A program made the translations under genes and the position numbers. From positions 1 through 64,000 of the forward strand of contig DATDFQ010000055.1 of NCBI GenBank assembly GCA_036522515.1: a DNA stretch of 64,000 bases, in the 5' to 3' direction. Under the pieces are notes generated by a model. That model did no database searches. It saw only the letters and a list, made by a program, of their open reading frames with translations, and was not told where the DNA came from. The stretch comes from Bacteroidota bacterium (GTDB lineage: Bacteria > Bacteroidota > Ignavibacteria > UBA10030 > SZUA-254). Of this stretch, positions 1 through 8,015 are shown one piece after another; within the stretch, counting starts at the first letter, position 1; each line of letters opens with the position of its first letter.

Positions 1-717
1 CTCCTTCAGTTTCGGAACGGGAAGCAGCTTGTTCGTGGTGTCGAACAGGGTGTTGAAGAACAGGTTCTTGGCGCCCGGAATGTGTCCGAGGCGGCCCTGG
101 CCCGGGGTCGTGCCGTTGTAGAAGTTCGGCGCCCGCGCATCGACGATCGCGACGGAGGGCGTATGCATGTGGTCCTTCATCCACTCGGCGTCGACGAACA
201 CTTCCTTATGGATGTCCGGCGTGAACGATCCGCGGGAGAACTCAGGTGCGTCCATCGACACCGGCCTCTTCTCCGCCTTCCAGGCGTCGAGTCCCCCGTC
301 GAGGACGGAGATCCTGCCCCCCATGCCGGCGTACTCGAGCGTGAGGAATACCCGCATGGTCGGACTCACGCTCTGCCCGACTCCGTACAGAACGACGCGC
401 GAGTCGTTGGAGATGCCGGCGGCTTCGAGGGCATCCTTGATTTGCGCGACGGGCACGAGCTCATAGGTCATATCCGGCGTGCCCTGCACAAGGGAGCCGG
501 TCCAGAGAAACCGCGAGCCGGGAATGTGCCCGCCGGTATAATCCCTCCGGAGAAAGGCCACATTGAGAACCACCATCCCCGGATCCTTGAGATGCTCCGC
601 GAGCCACGAAGTGGAAACCAGGACAGGCGATTTTTCATCGCTTGCAGCGGCGACAGCGGGCATGAGCAGTTGTGCGGCTACGGCGACAAAGGCGAAGATG
701 GAAGCGACTCGTTTCAT
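1..717 (-). CDS. Sulfurtransferase (tandem rhodanese), 3' end cut by window
   Basis: Exported thiosulfate/3-mercaptopyruvate sulfurtransferase-type protein. The visible 239 codons begin with a signal peptide (MKRVASIFAFVAVAAQ, cleavage near AVAA). A first rhodanese domain follows (about residues 30-140, with RDYTGGHIPGSRF and the CH2-like segment VLDGGLDAWKAEKRP), then the start of a second (VDAEWMKDHM, IVDAR, GHIPGAKN). In the first domain the usual cysteine loop reads VVLYGVGQSVSP with no cysteine, so it is probably the inactive domain. The catalytic cysteine would lie in the second domain beyond base 1. The start ATG is preceded by AGAGGA. It runs off the left edge, so length and activity cannot be judged. 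Confidence 0.85.
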   Translation of the reverse strand, partial: MKRVASIFAFVAVAAQLLMPAVAAASDEKSPVLVSTSWLAEHLKDPGMVVLNVAFLRRDYTGGHIPGSRFLWTGSLVQGTPDMTYELVPVAQIKDALEAAGISNDSRVVLYGVGQSVSPTMRVFLTLEYAGMGGRISVLDGGLDAWKAEKRPVSMDAPEFSRGSFTPDIHKEVFVDAEWMKDHMHTPSVAIVDARAPNFYNGTTPGQGRLGHIPGAKNLFFNTLFDTTNKLLPVPKLKE

Positions 718-832
718 GAACGACTCCTCTGATTCGATGATGAAGGGGGTTGACTTGAATATACGGAGAAAACAGACGAATGTTTGACGGAATGGCCGCC
801 CGGCGGCGGGACGGGCCGGCACAACCATCGTC

Positions 833-3832
833 TTAGCGAAGGAGCATCATTTTTTTTGATGTGATGAAGGTGCGCGGAGTCGTAATCCCCTCCTCGTCGT
901 TCGTAACTTCGGCGGCGATCAGACGGTACAGATAGACTCCGCTCGCCAGTGATCGCGCATCGAAGACGACCTCCGTTTCCCCCTCGTCGAGCTGAGCGTG
1001 GTCGAGTGGTCTCCCCACCTCCTGTCCAAGGATGTTGAAGACCGTGAGCGTGACGATCGAAGCGTTTGGAAGCGCGAATGTGATCGTGGTTGAGGGGTTG
1101 AACGGGTTCGGATAATTTTGAGCCAGTGCGAACTCCTCCGCGAGCGGAGGTTGTCTCGAAACAAACACCCCTCCGGCGGCGGGCTCATTCACCGGACCCG
1201 ATTTCAGGATCGCAACCTCCATCAACTGCCGGGTCCCGGTTAGCGACAAAGGTCCGGAGAACCCTCCCACTGCGGTATCGGGCGCCCCCTCGAATGCAGA
1301 ATTGATCCGGTATATCACCGAGTCGAGATTTGAATATCCGATCGCAGCATCATAGTCGGCCTTGCTCCGGAAGAGCCCGGGCTGGGACTTCGCGCTCAGC
1401 ATCGAATCTGCAAGCTCCGCGATCGAAACGAGAGACCTTCCGTTCAGGGGGTTTGCCGCCCCGTCATCGTAGAGAAGCGAGCCGAGCCCCGGAGGGGTGA
1501 TTTGCTGCGAGCTTGCCGCGATATTGAGTTTCAAGACGAGAGCGTCCGCGAACAACCGGTTATTGTATTTTGCGGGGGAGAGCGATTTGATCCTCCCCAC
1601 CAACGGTTTCCCGCCGGTGAATTGATCGAAGTTCCTCGGGCTCCCGGTGTGCAGCCCCGCGTTTTTGTCGAAGAGCGATTTCAACACATCGGTATACTTC
1701 GGCGCGGAGACCCATCCGTAACTCTTCGGACTCTCCGGAGCGGGAATACCGACATCGAGACCGGTCCCGAACGCGCCCCTCCGGAAGAGTTCATACAGGA
1801 TGTTCACCCTGTCGGGCATCGGAAGGCGCGGAAGGTTGAGGATGAACGATGTGTCCGGCACGGTCCCCTTTGCTGGCGAGGGGATGGTCGACCAGACATA
1901 CTTGGCCGAAAGGGGTTTCCCTTTGCTTCCGATTCCGGATACCCGGAGCGTCGTGCCGCCGTCGATCGGGCCGGGGGTTGTGATCGCGGCAAGATCCGAC
2001 CAGCTCATGACCGTGTCTCCTCCGGCCGGCCCCAGCGTGATCGCACCCGACGTTTTCATGGAGAACTTGAGCGATAATGCGGCGGTAGCGGGAGCATGAA
2101 CGCGGAACGAAAATTCCACCCGGTCCGGTTTCGCCTTCACATATTTCAGTGTCTTTCCCTTGTTGTCCCTATCGAACACGAGGCTGTCGGGCCTGATCGT
2201 GCGAAACGCCGCAAGATAAGAGGAGTCGAGCCGGAACGAAACGTCGATGGAATGATCGGCGGAGTCCGAGAGAAACGAGTATGAGGGGACGGATCCTGTC
2301 AGGAGGCCGTCGACCACGAGGCTGTCGACGAAATAGCCGTGTTCGGGCGTTATCGTGAAGGAGATGTTACTCCCCTCGTCCACGTGAATCTCTCCGGCGG
2401 GAAGGAGGGACCCGTGACCCCGCGATGTTGCCCGGATCGTGTACCTCCGGACGAACGACGCGCTGATGGATCCCACGCTCCGCACATTGAGAGCGGTGTA
2501 GTTCTGAACCGGGGCGACCGGATTCGAATTCACGAGGAGTTCCCGCACCCCGTATCCTGAATCGGGGGCGATGATAAATTCCTGGTCGTCGCCTGACGGG
2601 ACATCAATCGATTCGACCGGGAGGGGGGATCCCTGAGACGGAGTGATCGTGCCGTGCGCGCCGGGCGATATCGTGATTGTAAAGGTTTCCGGAGTGCGTC
2701 CGGGACCCCCAAACGCTCCCATGTCGTTGCGCAGTGTCCTCGCAGAATAACTCTGAGCAAGACCGGGAGCGTGAGGGTCTTCCGGATCGTTTTCAACGAC
2801 GCTGGAGTCACCGGCATCGATACAGGGAGAACCGGCGCCGAGAACATACTCGGGCCCGCTGAACAGCGGATCGAGGTCCAGATTCCCGTCCCCGAAGAAC
2901 CCTCCCCCGATATCGTTGAATGTCGCGTTAACCGTCCCGGAGGCCCCCGTGCCCACATCGGAGCCGGAGACCTGATGGTTATTCCAGATAATATTGTTGT
3001 GGAGGTCGAGCGTGGTCCCGCCCGTGATCACACCGCCCCCTCTTCCGGCCTGCGCGCTGCCTGTTCCGGAGGATGAGTTGTCCACGATGGTATTGTTCTC
3101 GATGATCTTCGGCACGGCGCCAAAATTTGAAAAAGCCCAGATTCCCCCTCCTCCGAACGTTTCGACTCCGGCCACGGCCTGATCGACCGTATTCTGGGCG
3201 ATGATGTTGTTCCGGACCACCGCTCCGGTAAAATTCAGAACGATGCCGCCGCCGTACATGCCGTGGTTGTTCGTGATAATATTGTTCAGGATCCTCGGAT
3301 ACCCGTCCCCAACGCGGATGCCTCCGCCGCCGGCGCTCCGCACTCCCGGCGGGACGGAAATCGCCTGGTTATAGATGATCCGGTTGTGAAGGATCGTGGG
3401 AGAGGAGAGCTGAATGAGAATTCCGCCCCCTTCCACAAAGACGCCTGCCGCGTGCTCATCCGTCCACTTCGTCCCGGTGCCGCCGGTCAGCGTGAACCCT
3501 TCCAGCACAGCGGTTGAATCCTCGCCGGAGACGATGCGAACGCAGCTCGCGGAGTCCGGGCTGATCGGAGAGCTTCCGTTGATCACCGTCTCGAAAATGT
3601 CGGCGGGGTTTCCGGTAAGCAAGTACCGGCTTGTCACGACGATGTTCCTCCCGCGGAAGTTGAGATTCTCGAAGTAGGTGCCGCGTTCGACGAGCACCGT
3701 GTCGCCGTTTGACGCTGCGAGGATCGCTGACTGGATCGATGAGTATGCGGCCGGGACCCGGAGAATAGCCGCCTCCGAGGCGGCCGTAAGCGAAGAATAG
3801 CAAAGGATAAAAAGGAGTATGCGTCGGACCAT
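833..3832 (-). CDS. Secreted parallel beta-helix protein with T9SS sorting domain
   Basis: Predicted cell-surface protein of 999 aa. I chose the ATG at 3832 because it opens a signal peptide (MVRRILLFILCYSSLTAASEA); a longer frame to 3955 adds an unlikely N-terminus. After the signal comes a DUF1565/right-handed beta-helix region (VPAAYSSIQSAILAA, VERGTYFEN, then many INNII/ENNTIVDN rungs to about residue 360). Two InlB-type B-repeat-like modules (HGTITPSQG; HGSLLPAGEIHV) follow, then a long region I do not recognise. The C-terminal 90 residues are a type IX sorting domain (LAQNYPNPFNPSTT ... SGVYLYRL ... KKMMLLR). Such proteins bind or process polysaccharide or act as adhesins; no catalytic residues are evident. 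It stands alone with no operon partner. Confidence 0.8.
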   Translation of the reverse strand: MVRRILLFILCYSSLTAASEAAILRVPAAYSSIQSAILAASNGDTVLVERGTYFENLNFRGRNIVVTSRYLLTGNPADIFETVINGSSPISPDSASCVRIVSGEDSTAVLEGFTLTGGTGTKWTDEHAAGVFVEGGGILIQLSSPTILHNRIIYNQAISVPPGVRSAGGGGIRVGDGYPRILNNIITNNHGMYGGGIVLNFTGAVVRNNIIAQNTVDQAVAGVETFGGGGIWAFSNFGAVPKIIENNTIVDNSSSGTGSAQAGRGGGVITGGTTLDLHNNIIWNNHQVSGSDVGTGASGTVNATFNDIGGGFFGDGNLDLDPLFSGPEYVLGAGSPCIDAGDSSVVENDPEDPHAPGLAQSYSARTLRNDMGAFGGPGRTPETFTITISPGAHGTITPSQGSPLPVESIDVPSGDDQEFIIAPDSGYGVRELLVNSNPVAPVQNYTALNVRSVGSISASFVRRYTIRATSRGHGSLLPAGEIHVDEGSNISFTITPEHGYFVDSLVVDGLLTGSVPSYSFLSDSADHSIDVSFRLDSSYLAAFRTIRPDSLVFDRDNKGKTLKYVKAKPDRVEFSFRVHAPATAALSLKFSMKTSGAITLGPAGGDTVMSWSDLAAITTPGPIDGGTTLRVSGIGSKGKPLSAKYVWSTIPSPAKGTVPDTSFILNLPRLPMPDRVNILYELFRRGAFGTGLDVGIPAPESPKSYGWVSAPKYTDVLKSLFDKNAGLHTGSPRNFDQFTGGKPLVGRIKSLSPAKYNNRLFADALVLKLNIAASSQQITPPGLGSLLYDDGAANPLNGRSLVSIAELADSMLSAKSQPGLFRSKADYDAAIGYSNLDSVIYRINSAFEGAPDTAVGGFSGPLSLTGTRQLMEVAILKSGPVNEPAAGGVFVSRQPPLAEEFALAQNYPNPFNPSTTITFALPNASIVTLTVFNILGQEVGRPLDHAQLDEGETEVVFDARSLASGVYLYRLIAAEVTNDEEGITTPRTFITSKKMMLLR

Positions 3833-3966
3833 CGTGCGTTTCCCCGAGGAGTTCGTTTCTTGAAATATACGGCGGGATTCGGCCTGGAAACGGTGTTCTT
3901 CGGCGGATCGGGGTCTGGTATCGACGAACGGCCAAGAGGGAGAGACGAAAAGCAAAAGGAATCAAG

Positions 3967-4055
3967 ATCCCGACCTGAAGCACGTCGGGATGACGAGCAG
4001 AGATGAAGGCTTCGGCTATTCACTATCTCGTCATGCTGACGTGCTTTTGGTCAGC
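3967..4055. repeat. Pair of hairpins related to the 82-bp repeat
   Basis: The 328-base gap between the beta-helix gene and the response regulator holds no gene. A hairpin at 3967-3991 (TCCCGAC/GTCGGGA) ends in ATGACGAG, and a second one at 4027-4055 begins with CTCGTCAT and has stem GCTGAC/GTCAGC. The same two hairpins form the 82-bp elements at 46926 and 57472, but here the CTCGTCAT ends face inward, so this looks like two half-elements or a rearranged copy. Confidence 0.65.
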
Positions 4056-4088
4056 GGCTATGAGTCTGCGCCTCACTATTGATATCGG

Positions 4089-4137
4089 GGGCCGCGGAGC
4101 GGCCCAAATACGCGTTCCCACGCGGAGCGTGGGAACG
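4089..4137. repeat. Two hairpins with constant CGGAG loop
   Basis: Two perfect hairpins lie downstream of the response-regulator stop codon. The stems are GGGCCG/CGGCCC (4089-4105) and CGTTCCCACG/CGTGGGAACG (4113-4137). Both have the five-base loop CGGAG. The second is almost identical to the hairpin at 46755. They may act as transcript ends for the minus-strand operon, but no T-run follows. Confidence 0.7.
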
Positions 4138-4160
4138 AGAAAACTCTTAATGCGCGAGAA

Positions 4161-4934
4161 TTAAACCCGCAGGAGGGAGAGGAGCTTCGGGCGGTAGAGT
4201 CTGCCGATGGGGAGCTTCACATCGTTCGGGAGCACCGCGACATAGTCCCCCTCGGCGGACCTGAGGATCTCTCCGATCCGTCCGAGATTAACGATGATCG
4301 ACCTGTGGATGCGTATGAAGTGGGAGGGGTCGAGCTGCTTCTCGAGACTCGCGAGGCTTTCGTGGAGGAGATGCCGTTTGCCTCCCGCATGGAGATAGAG
4401 GTAATCGCCCTGAGCCTGAATCCAGTTGATATCGCTCACCCGGACGATCGAAATCTTTTTGAACGTCCTGACCGCGACGATCTCCCGGTAACCCCGGGAA
4501 CCGGAAACTTCGCTCAGCAGTTGTCCGATCTGTTTGCGCAGGAGCTTTCCCGCGGCGGGATCTTTTGCCGCGACCGATTCCCTTACGCGATCGAGCGTCG
4601 CCGAAAACCGTTCCGGATCGATCGGCTTGAGAAGATAATCGAGCGCCCTCACATCGAAGGCCCGGATCGCGAACTCATCGTAAGCGGTGACGAATACAAT
4701 GGCCGGCAGTTTTTCCCGGTCGAGGTGCGCCAGGACGTCAAAGCCGTTCAACTCGGGCATCTGGATATCGAGAAAGACCAGGTCGGGGCTTTTCAGGTGG
4801 ATCTGTTCGATGGCTTCAAGCCCGTCGGAGCATTCGCCGGCGATCTGGATATCCTTTTCGCCCGCAAGGAGTTCGCGGACGCTCTCCCTGCCCAGAGGCT
4901 CGTCGTCGACGATCAACGCGCTGATCCTACGCAT
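4161..4934 (-). CDS. LytTR-family response regulator
   Basis: DNA-binding response regulator of 257 aa. The receiver domain (residues 3-120) shows the acidic pair VDDEP, the phospho-acceptor aspartate in LVFLDIQMPELNGF, T in FVTAYDE and K in LLKPI. The LytTR DNA-binding domain (about 155-257) contains VRTFKKISIVRVSDINWIQ and HFIRIHRSIIVNL. I chose the start (MRRISALIVDDE) that overlaps the histidine-kinase stop by eight bases; an in-frame ATG 21 bases upstream is possible. It is co-transcribed and translationally coupled with that kinase, its likely phosphodonor. Target genes are unknown. Confidence 0.93.
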   Translation of the reverse strand: MRRISALIVDDEPLGRESVRELLAGEKDIQIAGECSDGLEAIEQIHLKSPDLVFLDIQMPELNGFDVLAHLDREKLPAIVFVTAYDEFAIRAFDVRALDYLLKPIDPERFSATLDRVRESVAAKDPAAGKLLRKQIGQLLSEVSGSRGYREIVAVRTFKKISIVRVSDINWIQAQGDYLYLHAGGKRHLLHESLASLEKQLDPSHFIRIHRSIIVNLGRIGEILRSAEGDYVAVLPNDVKLPIGRLYRPKLLSLLRV

Positions 4935-6060
4935 CGGGGGCATCCTGGAGGGCAAACCCCGTCGCGGTGCTGTAGGGGATTGTGAGCGATGCCGCCACGC
5001 CGCCCCCGGGCAATTCGGTCAATTTGAACGACTGCCGCGGTCCATAGAGCCGTTCGAGCCGCGCCTGTGTGTTCGCAATTCCGATCCCCTGACGCCCCGG
5101 TTCGACCGCGTCTCCGGAGTCGGCGGCTTCCGCCTCGATTCCAAACCCGTTGTTGAAGACGCGAAGCTCGAGCGTTCCGTCCTCCTGCGAAGCGGATATT
5201 TCCAATATGGCCTCGCCGCGGATCTTGCTGATCCCGTGCTTGACGGCGTTTTCGACGAGCGGCTGAAGGATCATGTTCGGAACACGCGCCTCTTCGAGCG
5301 CCGCGGGCACGGAGATGGTGACTTTCAACCGTTCGCCGAACCTGATCTGCTCGATTTCGAGATAGAGCGCGAGAAACTCCAGCTCTTCCTTCAGGCGGAC
5401 CTCCTGCGCTCCGACGCGCTCGAGCGTCCGGCGGAGAAGTTCGCTCAGCTTCCGCAATGTCGAGCGGGCGAGTTTCGGATCCTTCTCGATCAGCATGTAG
5501 ATGGCGTTCAGCGAATTGAACAGGAAGTGGGGCTGGAGTTGCATCTTCAAAGCCTGGAGCTGCGACTCGACGAGCATCTTTCCAAGCTGGATCGACTTCA
5601 ACTCGTTTTGCTGGGAGCGCGCGTAGTAGGCATACGCGTGGTGGAGCAGGAGGATGATCCAGTAGAGCTGGATGCCGTAGTCGAAGTACGAGAGCATGAT
5701 GTTGTACGGCGAGGACCAGGAAAAAGTGGCGCCCTCGAACGCCACCCTGTAGAGGGTCAGGATGATCCCGTGAATCCCCTTGTGGCAGAGCGCCACAAGA
5801 AGGCTAAAGCCGAGGTGAGTCCAGAGGGGGCGGATCCACTGTTTCTTGGAAAACGGAAATCGCTCCGCCAGCCAGAGCACGAGAGGGGTAAGCCCCATCC
5901 AGATGGCGGCGTACGCCAGCTCGGAGAAGACGAGGAAGGTGATGTCCACCTGGCGCCCCGACTTTGCGCCGAGGAGGATCGACTCCAACGACATGTAGGC
6001 GCCGTAAAGGCCCCATCCGAGGAGGATGACTTTCCATCGCAGAGTTAAACGTCCGGGCAT
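4927..6060 (-). CDS. LytS/YehU-type sensor histidine kinase
   Basis: Membrane histidine kinase of 377 aa. Four hydrophobic segments occupy roughly residues 7-150 (VILLGWGLYGAYM; FLVFSELAYAAIWMG; SLLVALCHKGIHGII; IQLYWIILLLHHAYAYYA). The His_kinase domain follows, with phospho-accepting histidine in LQPHFLFNSLNAIYML, then an HATPase_c domain (N-box LVENAVKHGI, GxG in GRQGIGIANT). There is no recognisable periplasmic sensor, so the input may be sensed in the membrane. The ATG at 6060 is preceded at five bases by AAGGGA; an upstream in-frame ATG at 6111 lacks one. A TATATT box (minus strand, 6083-6088) lies just upstream without a convincing -35. It is followed by its LytTR partner. Confidence 0.92.
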   Translation of the reverse strand: MPGRLTLRWKVILLGWGLYGAYMSLESILLGAKSGRQVDITFLVFSELAYAAIWMGLTPLVLWLAERFPFSKKQWIRPLWTHLGFSLLVALCHKGIHGIILTLYRVAFEGATFSWSSPYNIMLSYFDYGIQLYWIILLLHHAYAYYARSQQNELKSIQLGKMLVESQLQALKMQLQPHFLFNSLNAIYMLIEKDPKLARSTLRKLSELLRRTLERVGAQEVRLKEELEFLALYLEIEQIRFGERLKVTISVPAALEEARVPNMILQPLVENAVKHGISKIRGEAILEISASQEDGTLELRVFNNGFGIEAEAADSGDAVEPGRQGIGIANTQARLERLYGPRQSFKLTELPGGGVAASLTIPYSTATGFALQDAPDA

Positions 6061-6124
6061 GTTCCCTTCGCTCAATAGCCGGAATATAGGAAATTGCGGC
6101 TTCGCCCGCATCCGGTCCGGTCAT

Positions 6125-6243
6125 GGTAGTGTCTCAGTTTCACCCAACATGTCATCCTGAGGGAGCGCAGCGACCGAAGGATCTCGTCTTTCCGACCTGC
6201 AAGATCCTTCGCTTCGCTCAGGATGACAAAATAAGACACTACC
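6125..6243. repeat. 119-bp inverted-repeat element (copy 1)
   Basis: A palindromic element whose inner arms are GTCATCCTGAGGGAGCG and CGCTTCGCTCAGGATGAC. Its ends form a perfect 10-bp terminal inverted repeat, GGTAGTGTCT (6125-6134) and AGACACTACC (6234-6243). A copy of the same length lies at 12306-12424, differing at about 15 of 119 positions by hand count. It has no coding capacity and resembles a MITE. It sits 64 bases upstream of the histidine kinase start, in the promoter region. Confidence 0.8.
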
Positions 6244-6259
6244 GGACGCAGGCGCCTCA

Positions 6260-6455
6260 TAAAAACCGGCAAGTCCCGCTTCCCGCATCGATCCCCGGAC
6301 AAGCCGCTGTCCAGGCGCATAGGTCGCCCGGGAGTCTTTGCAGTGCAAGAGCCGGAACTTGCCATTTGTCCGACGGACCGGAGTGTATGATACGTCATTT
6401 GAACACCCGGCCAAATGAATATTCTTCAGGATGCCAAAAAAAGGGGATAAACTGC
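6260..6455 (+). repeat. About 200-bp diverged element of unknown nature (copy A)
   Basis: Fills most of the rest of the gene-free stretch 6244-6530. It aligns in the same orientation with 9034-9236: a shared TAAAAACCGGCAAGTCC left end, CATAGGTCGCCCGG vs CATAGGACGCCCGG, TGATACGTCATTTGAAC vs TGGTACGGCATTTACAT, and right ends GGATGCCAAAAAAAGGGG vs GGACGCCAAAAGAAGGGG. Near the right end a short frame (MIRHL... QKKG) is also similar between copies, hinting at decayed coding sequence. I do not recognise it. Confidence 0.6.
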
Positions 6456-6530
6456 TTCGCATCCGGGCCTGAGGGACCAGGGAGCTGGGGGCCTGCATGC
6501 CGCCGCCATACGCGTTATCTGAACCCGGGA

Positions 6531-7682
6531 TCACGGCCGAATCGTCTCCTTTGGCATCAGCTGCCCGTCCTTCACAGTAAGGATCACCGCCGACTTCGTC
6601 GCGTTTCGCTCGGGGCTGATCGTGATCGTTCCAGTTACGCCGTCAAAGTCCCTGGTTGCCGCGATCGCGTCGCGGAGTTTCGGCCCCTCGGTCGATCCGC
6701 AGGCGCGGATCGAGTTGAGGAGAATCCTGACGGCGTCATAGCTGAGGGCCGCTATGGCGTCCGGCGTCTCATTGAACTTCGCGCGGAATTTTTGCACAAA
6801 ATTCTGAACAACCTCCCGCGTGTCGTGGGTGCTGTAATGGTTGCAATAAAATGTCCCCTCCATTGCCGCTCCTCCGATTTCGAGCAGCTTGGCCGAATCC
6901 CACCCGTCCCCGCCGATAAAGGGAAGCGCGATGTTGAGCTCGCGCCCCTGTTTGACGATTAACGCCGCTTCGTTGTAGTAGCCCGGGACGAAGATGATTT
7001 CGGGGTTCGTGGACTTGAGGGCTGTGAGCTGCGCTTTGAAATCGTTGTCCCCTTCGCTGAAGGCCTGCTCGGAAGTGATCATGCCCCCGAGCTTCCGGAA
7101 AGATTCCGAAAAGTATTGGGCGAGCCCGACGCTATACTCGTTCTTCACGTCTTTCAGGACGGCGACCCGAGTCAGGTTGAGGCTGTTCCGGATATACCGG
7201 GCGATCACCGAGCCCTGAAAGTCGTCGAGGAAACAGACCCTGAAGATGTAATCCCCGACCTGCGTCACCTTGGGGTTCGTCGAGGAGGGGGTGATCATAG
7301 GAACTCCGTTCGATTGACAGATCGGCGCGGCCGCAAGGCTGCGGCTGGAAGCCACTTCGCCCACCATCGCGATCACATGGTCGCGCGTGATCAGTTTCGT
7401 CACCACGGTCGCGGCTTCCTCCGGTTTCGACTGGGTATCCTCGGTGAGGAGCTTGACGCTCTTCCCGAGAATGCCGCCGCCGGCATTCGCCTCCTCGACG
7501 GCGAGGCTCGCCCCCTTGTGGGTCGAGGTCCCGAACGTCGCCGCGGTTCCCGTAAGAGAGGAATACTCCCCGATCCGGATTTCCTTCTCATCCCCGGGGT
7601 TGCAACCGGCTCCTGCGACGAGGGCCGCGATTCCGGCAGCGATGATCAGACTTTGTGCCATCCTGTGAATCCGTAGGTTCAT
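6531..7682 (-). CDS. Branched-chain amino-acid-type ABC substrate-binding lipoprotein
   Basis: Periplasmic-binding protein (LivJ/LivK-like, type I fold) of 383 aa. A lipoprotein signal ends in a lipobox (ALVAGAGC, Cys around residue 27). The mature protein shows IRIGEYSSLTG, GASLAVEEANAGGG, MVGEVASSRSLAAAPICQ and FVPGYYNEAALIVKQ, the usual two-lobe pattern. I chose the ATG at 7682 with GGAGA eight bases upstream; a TTG further upstream is less likely. No permease or ATPase gene is adjacent, so it is an orphan binding protein. It may feed a transporter encoded elsewhere or act as a sensor. The ligand is probably an amino acid or other small polar molecule and cannot be told from sequence. Confidence 0.88.
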   Translation of the reverse strand: MNLRIHRMAQSLIIAAGIAALVAGAGCNPGDEKEIRIGEYSSLTGTAATFGTSTHKGASLAVEEANAGGGILGKSVKLLTEDTQSKPEEAATVVTKLITRDHVIAMVGEVASSRSLAAAPICQSNGVPMITPSSTNPKVTQVGDYIFRVCFLDDFQGSVIARYIRNSLNLTRVAVLKDVKNEYSVGLAQYFSESFRKLGGMITSEQAFSEGDNDFKAQLTALKSTNPEIIFVPGYYNEAALIVKQGRELNIALPFIGGDGWDSAKLLEIGGAAMEGTFYCNHYSTHDTREVVQNFVQKFRAKFNETPDAIAALSYDAVRILLNSIRACGSTEGPKLRDAIAATRDFDGVTGTITISPERNATKSAVILTVKDGQLMPKETIRP

Positions 7683-7719
7683 GGTTGTGGTCTCCAATAT
7701 TATCGTTTCCTTGTCGTTA

Positions 7720-7842
7720 CGCGACCTGAAGGTCGCGCCTACCGACGCCTTGGGCTTGGTCGCGGTTACCGACGTTTCGGTCTCGGTAGCCGCAGCCTTT
7801 AGGCTGCGTTTGTTTGTTCTCGCTACGCGACCTGAAGGTCGC
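7720..7842. repeat. Cluster of short hairpins with 4-nt loops
   Basis: The 333-base gap between two divergent genes carries three perfect hairpins: CGCGACC-TGAA-GGTCGCG (7720-7737), CGCAGCC-TTTA-GGCTGCG (7791-7808) and GCGACC-TGAA-GGTCGC (7827-7842). Units are followed by CTACCGA-like sequence, and decayed copies lie between them. They have no T-run. They resemble a dispersed palindromic repeat with changeable stems. Confidence 0.65.
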
Positions 7843-7855
7843 TGCTACCGATCCC

Positions 7856-7884
7856 TTGACAATCCCCGCTTCGTTCGTTATCAT
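7856..7884 (+). promoter_or_regulatory. Sigma70-like promoter for the seven-helix protein gene
   Basis: TTGACA (7856-7861), a 17-base spacer and TATCAT (7879-7884), followed by an AT-rich leader of about 125 bases before the GTG start at 8016. Seen by eye only; the spacing is ideal and it is the best such match in this gap. Confidence 0.5.
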
Positions 7885-8015
7885 ATCGCTCAACAAGTTA
7901 ATCTGTTATTATCGAATGAGAGTAACTGTTACCATCTTGTTTATCTTCGGAGGCAGGAGTGTATCGAAATGAGCGCCTTCCGGGGCTCTTGCACCGATAC
8001 ATGGTGAGGTAGAGG

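Noticed and set aside
82-732. Plus-strand frame at the left edge
   Set aside because: Opposite strand encodes a clear exported rhodanese-type sulfurtransferase with a ribosome-binding site.
4687-6048. Open frame of 453 codons on the plus strand
   Set aside because: Lies opposite the histidine kinase, whose motifs are complete; no recognisable domain in the plus frame.
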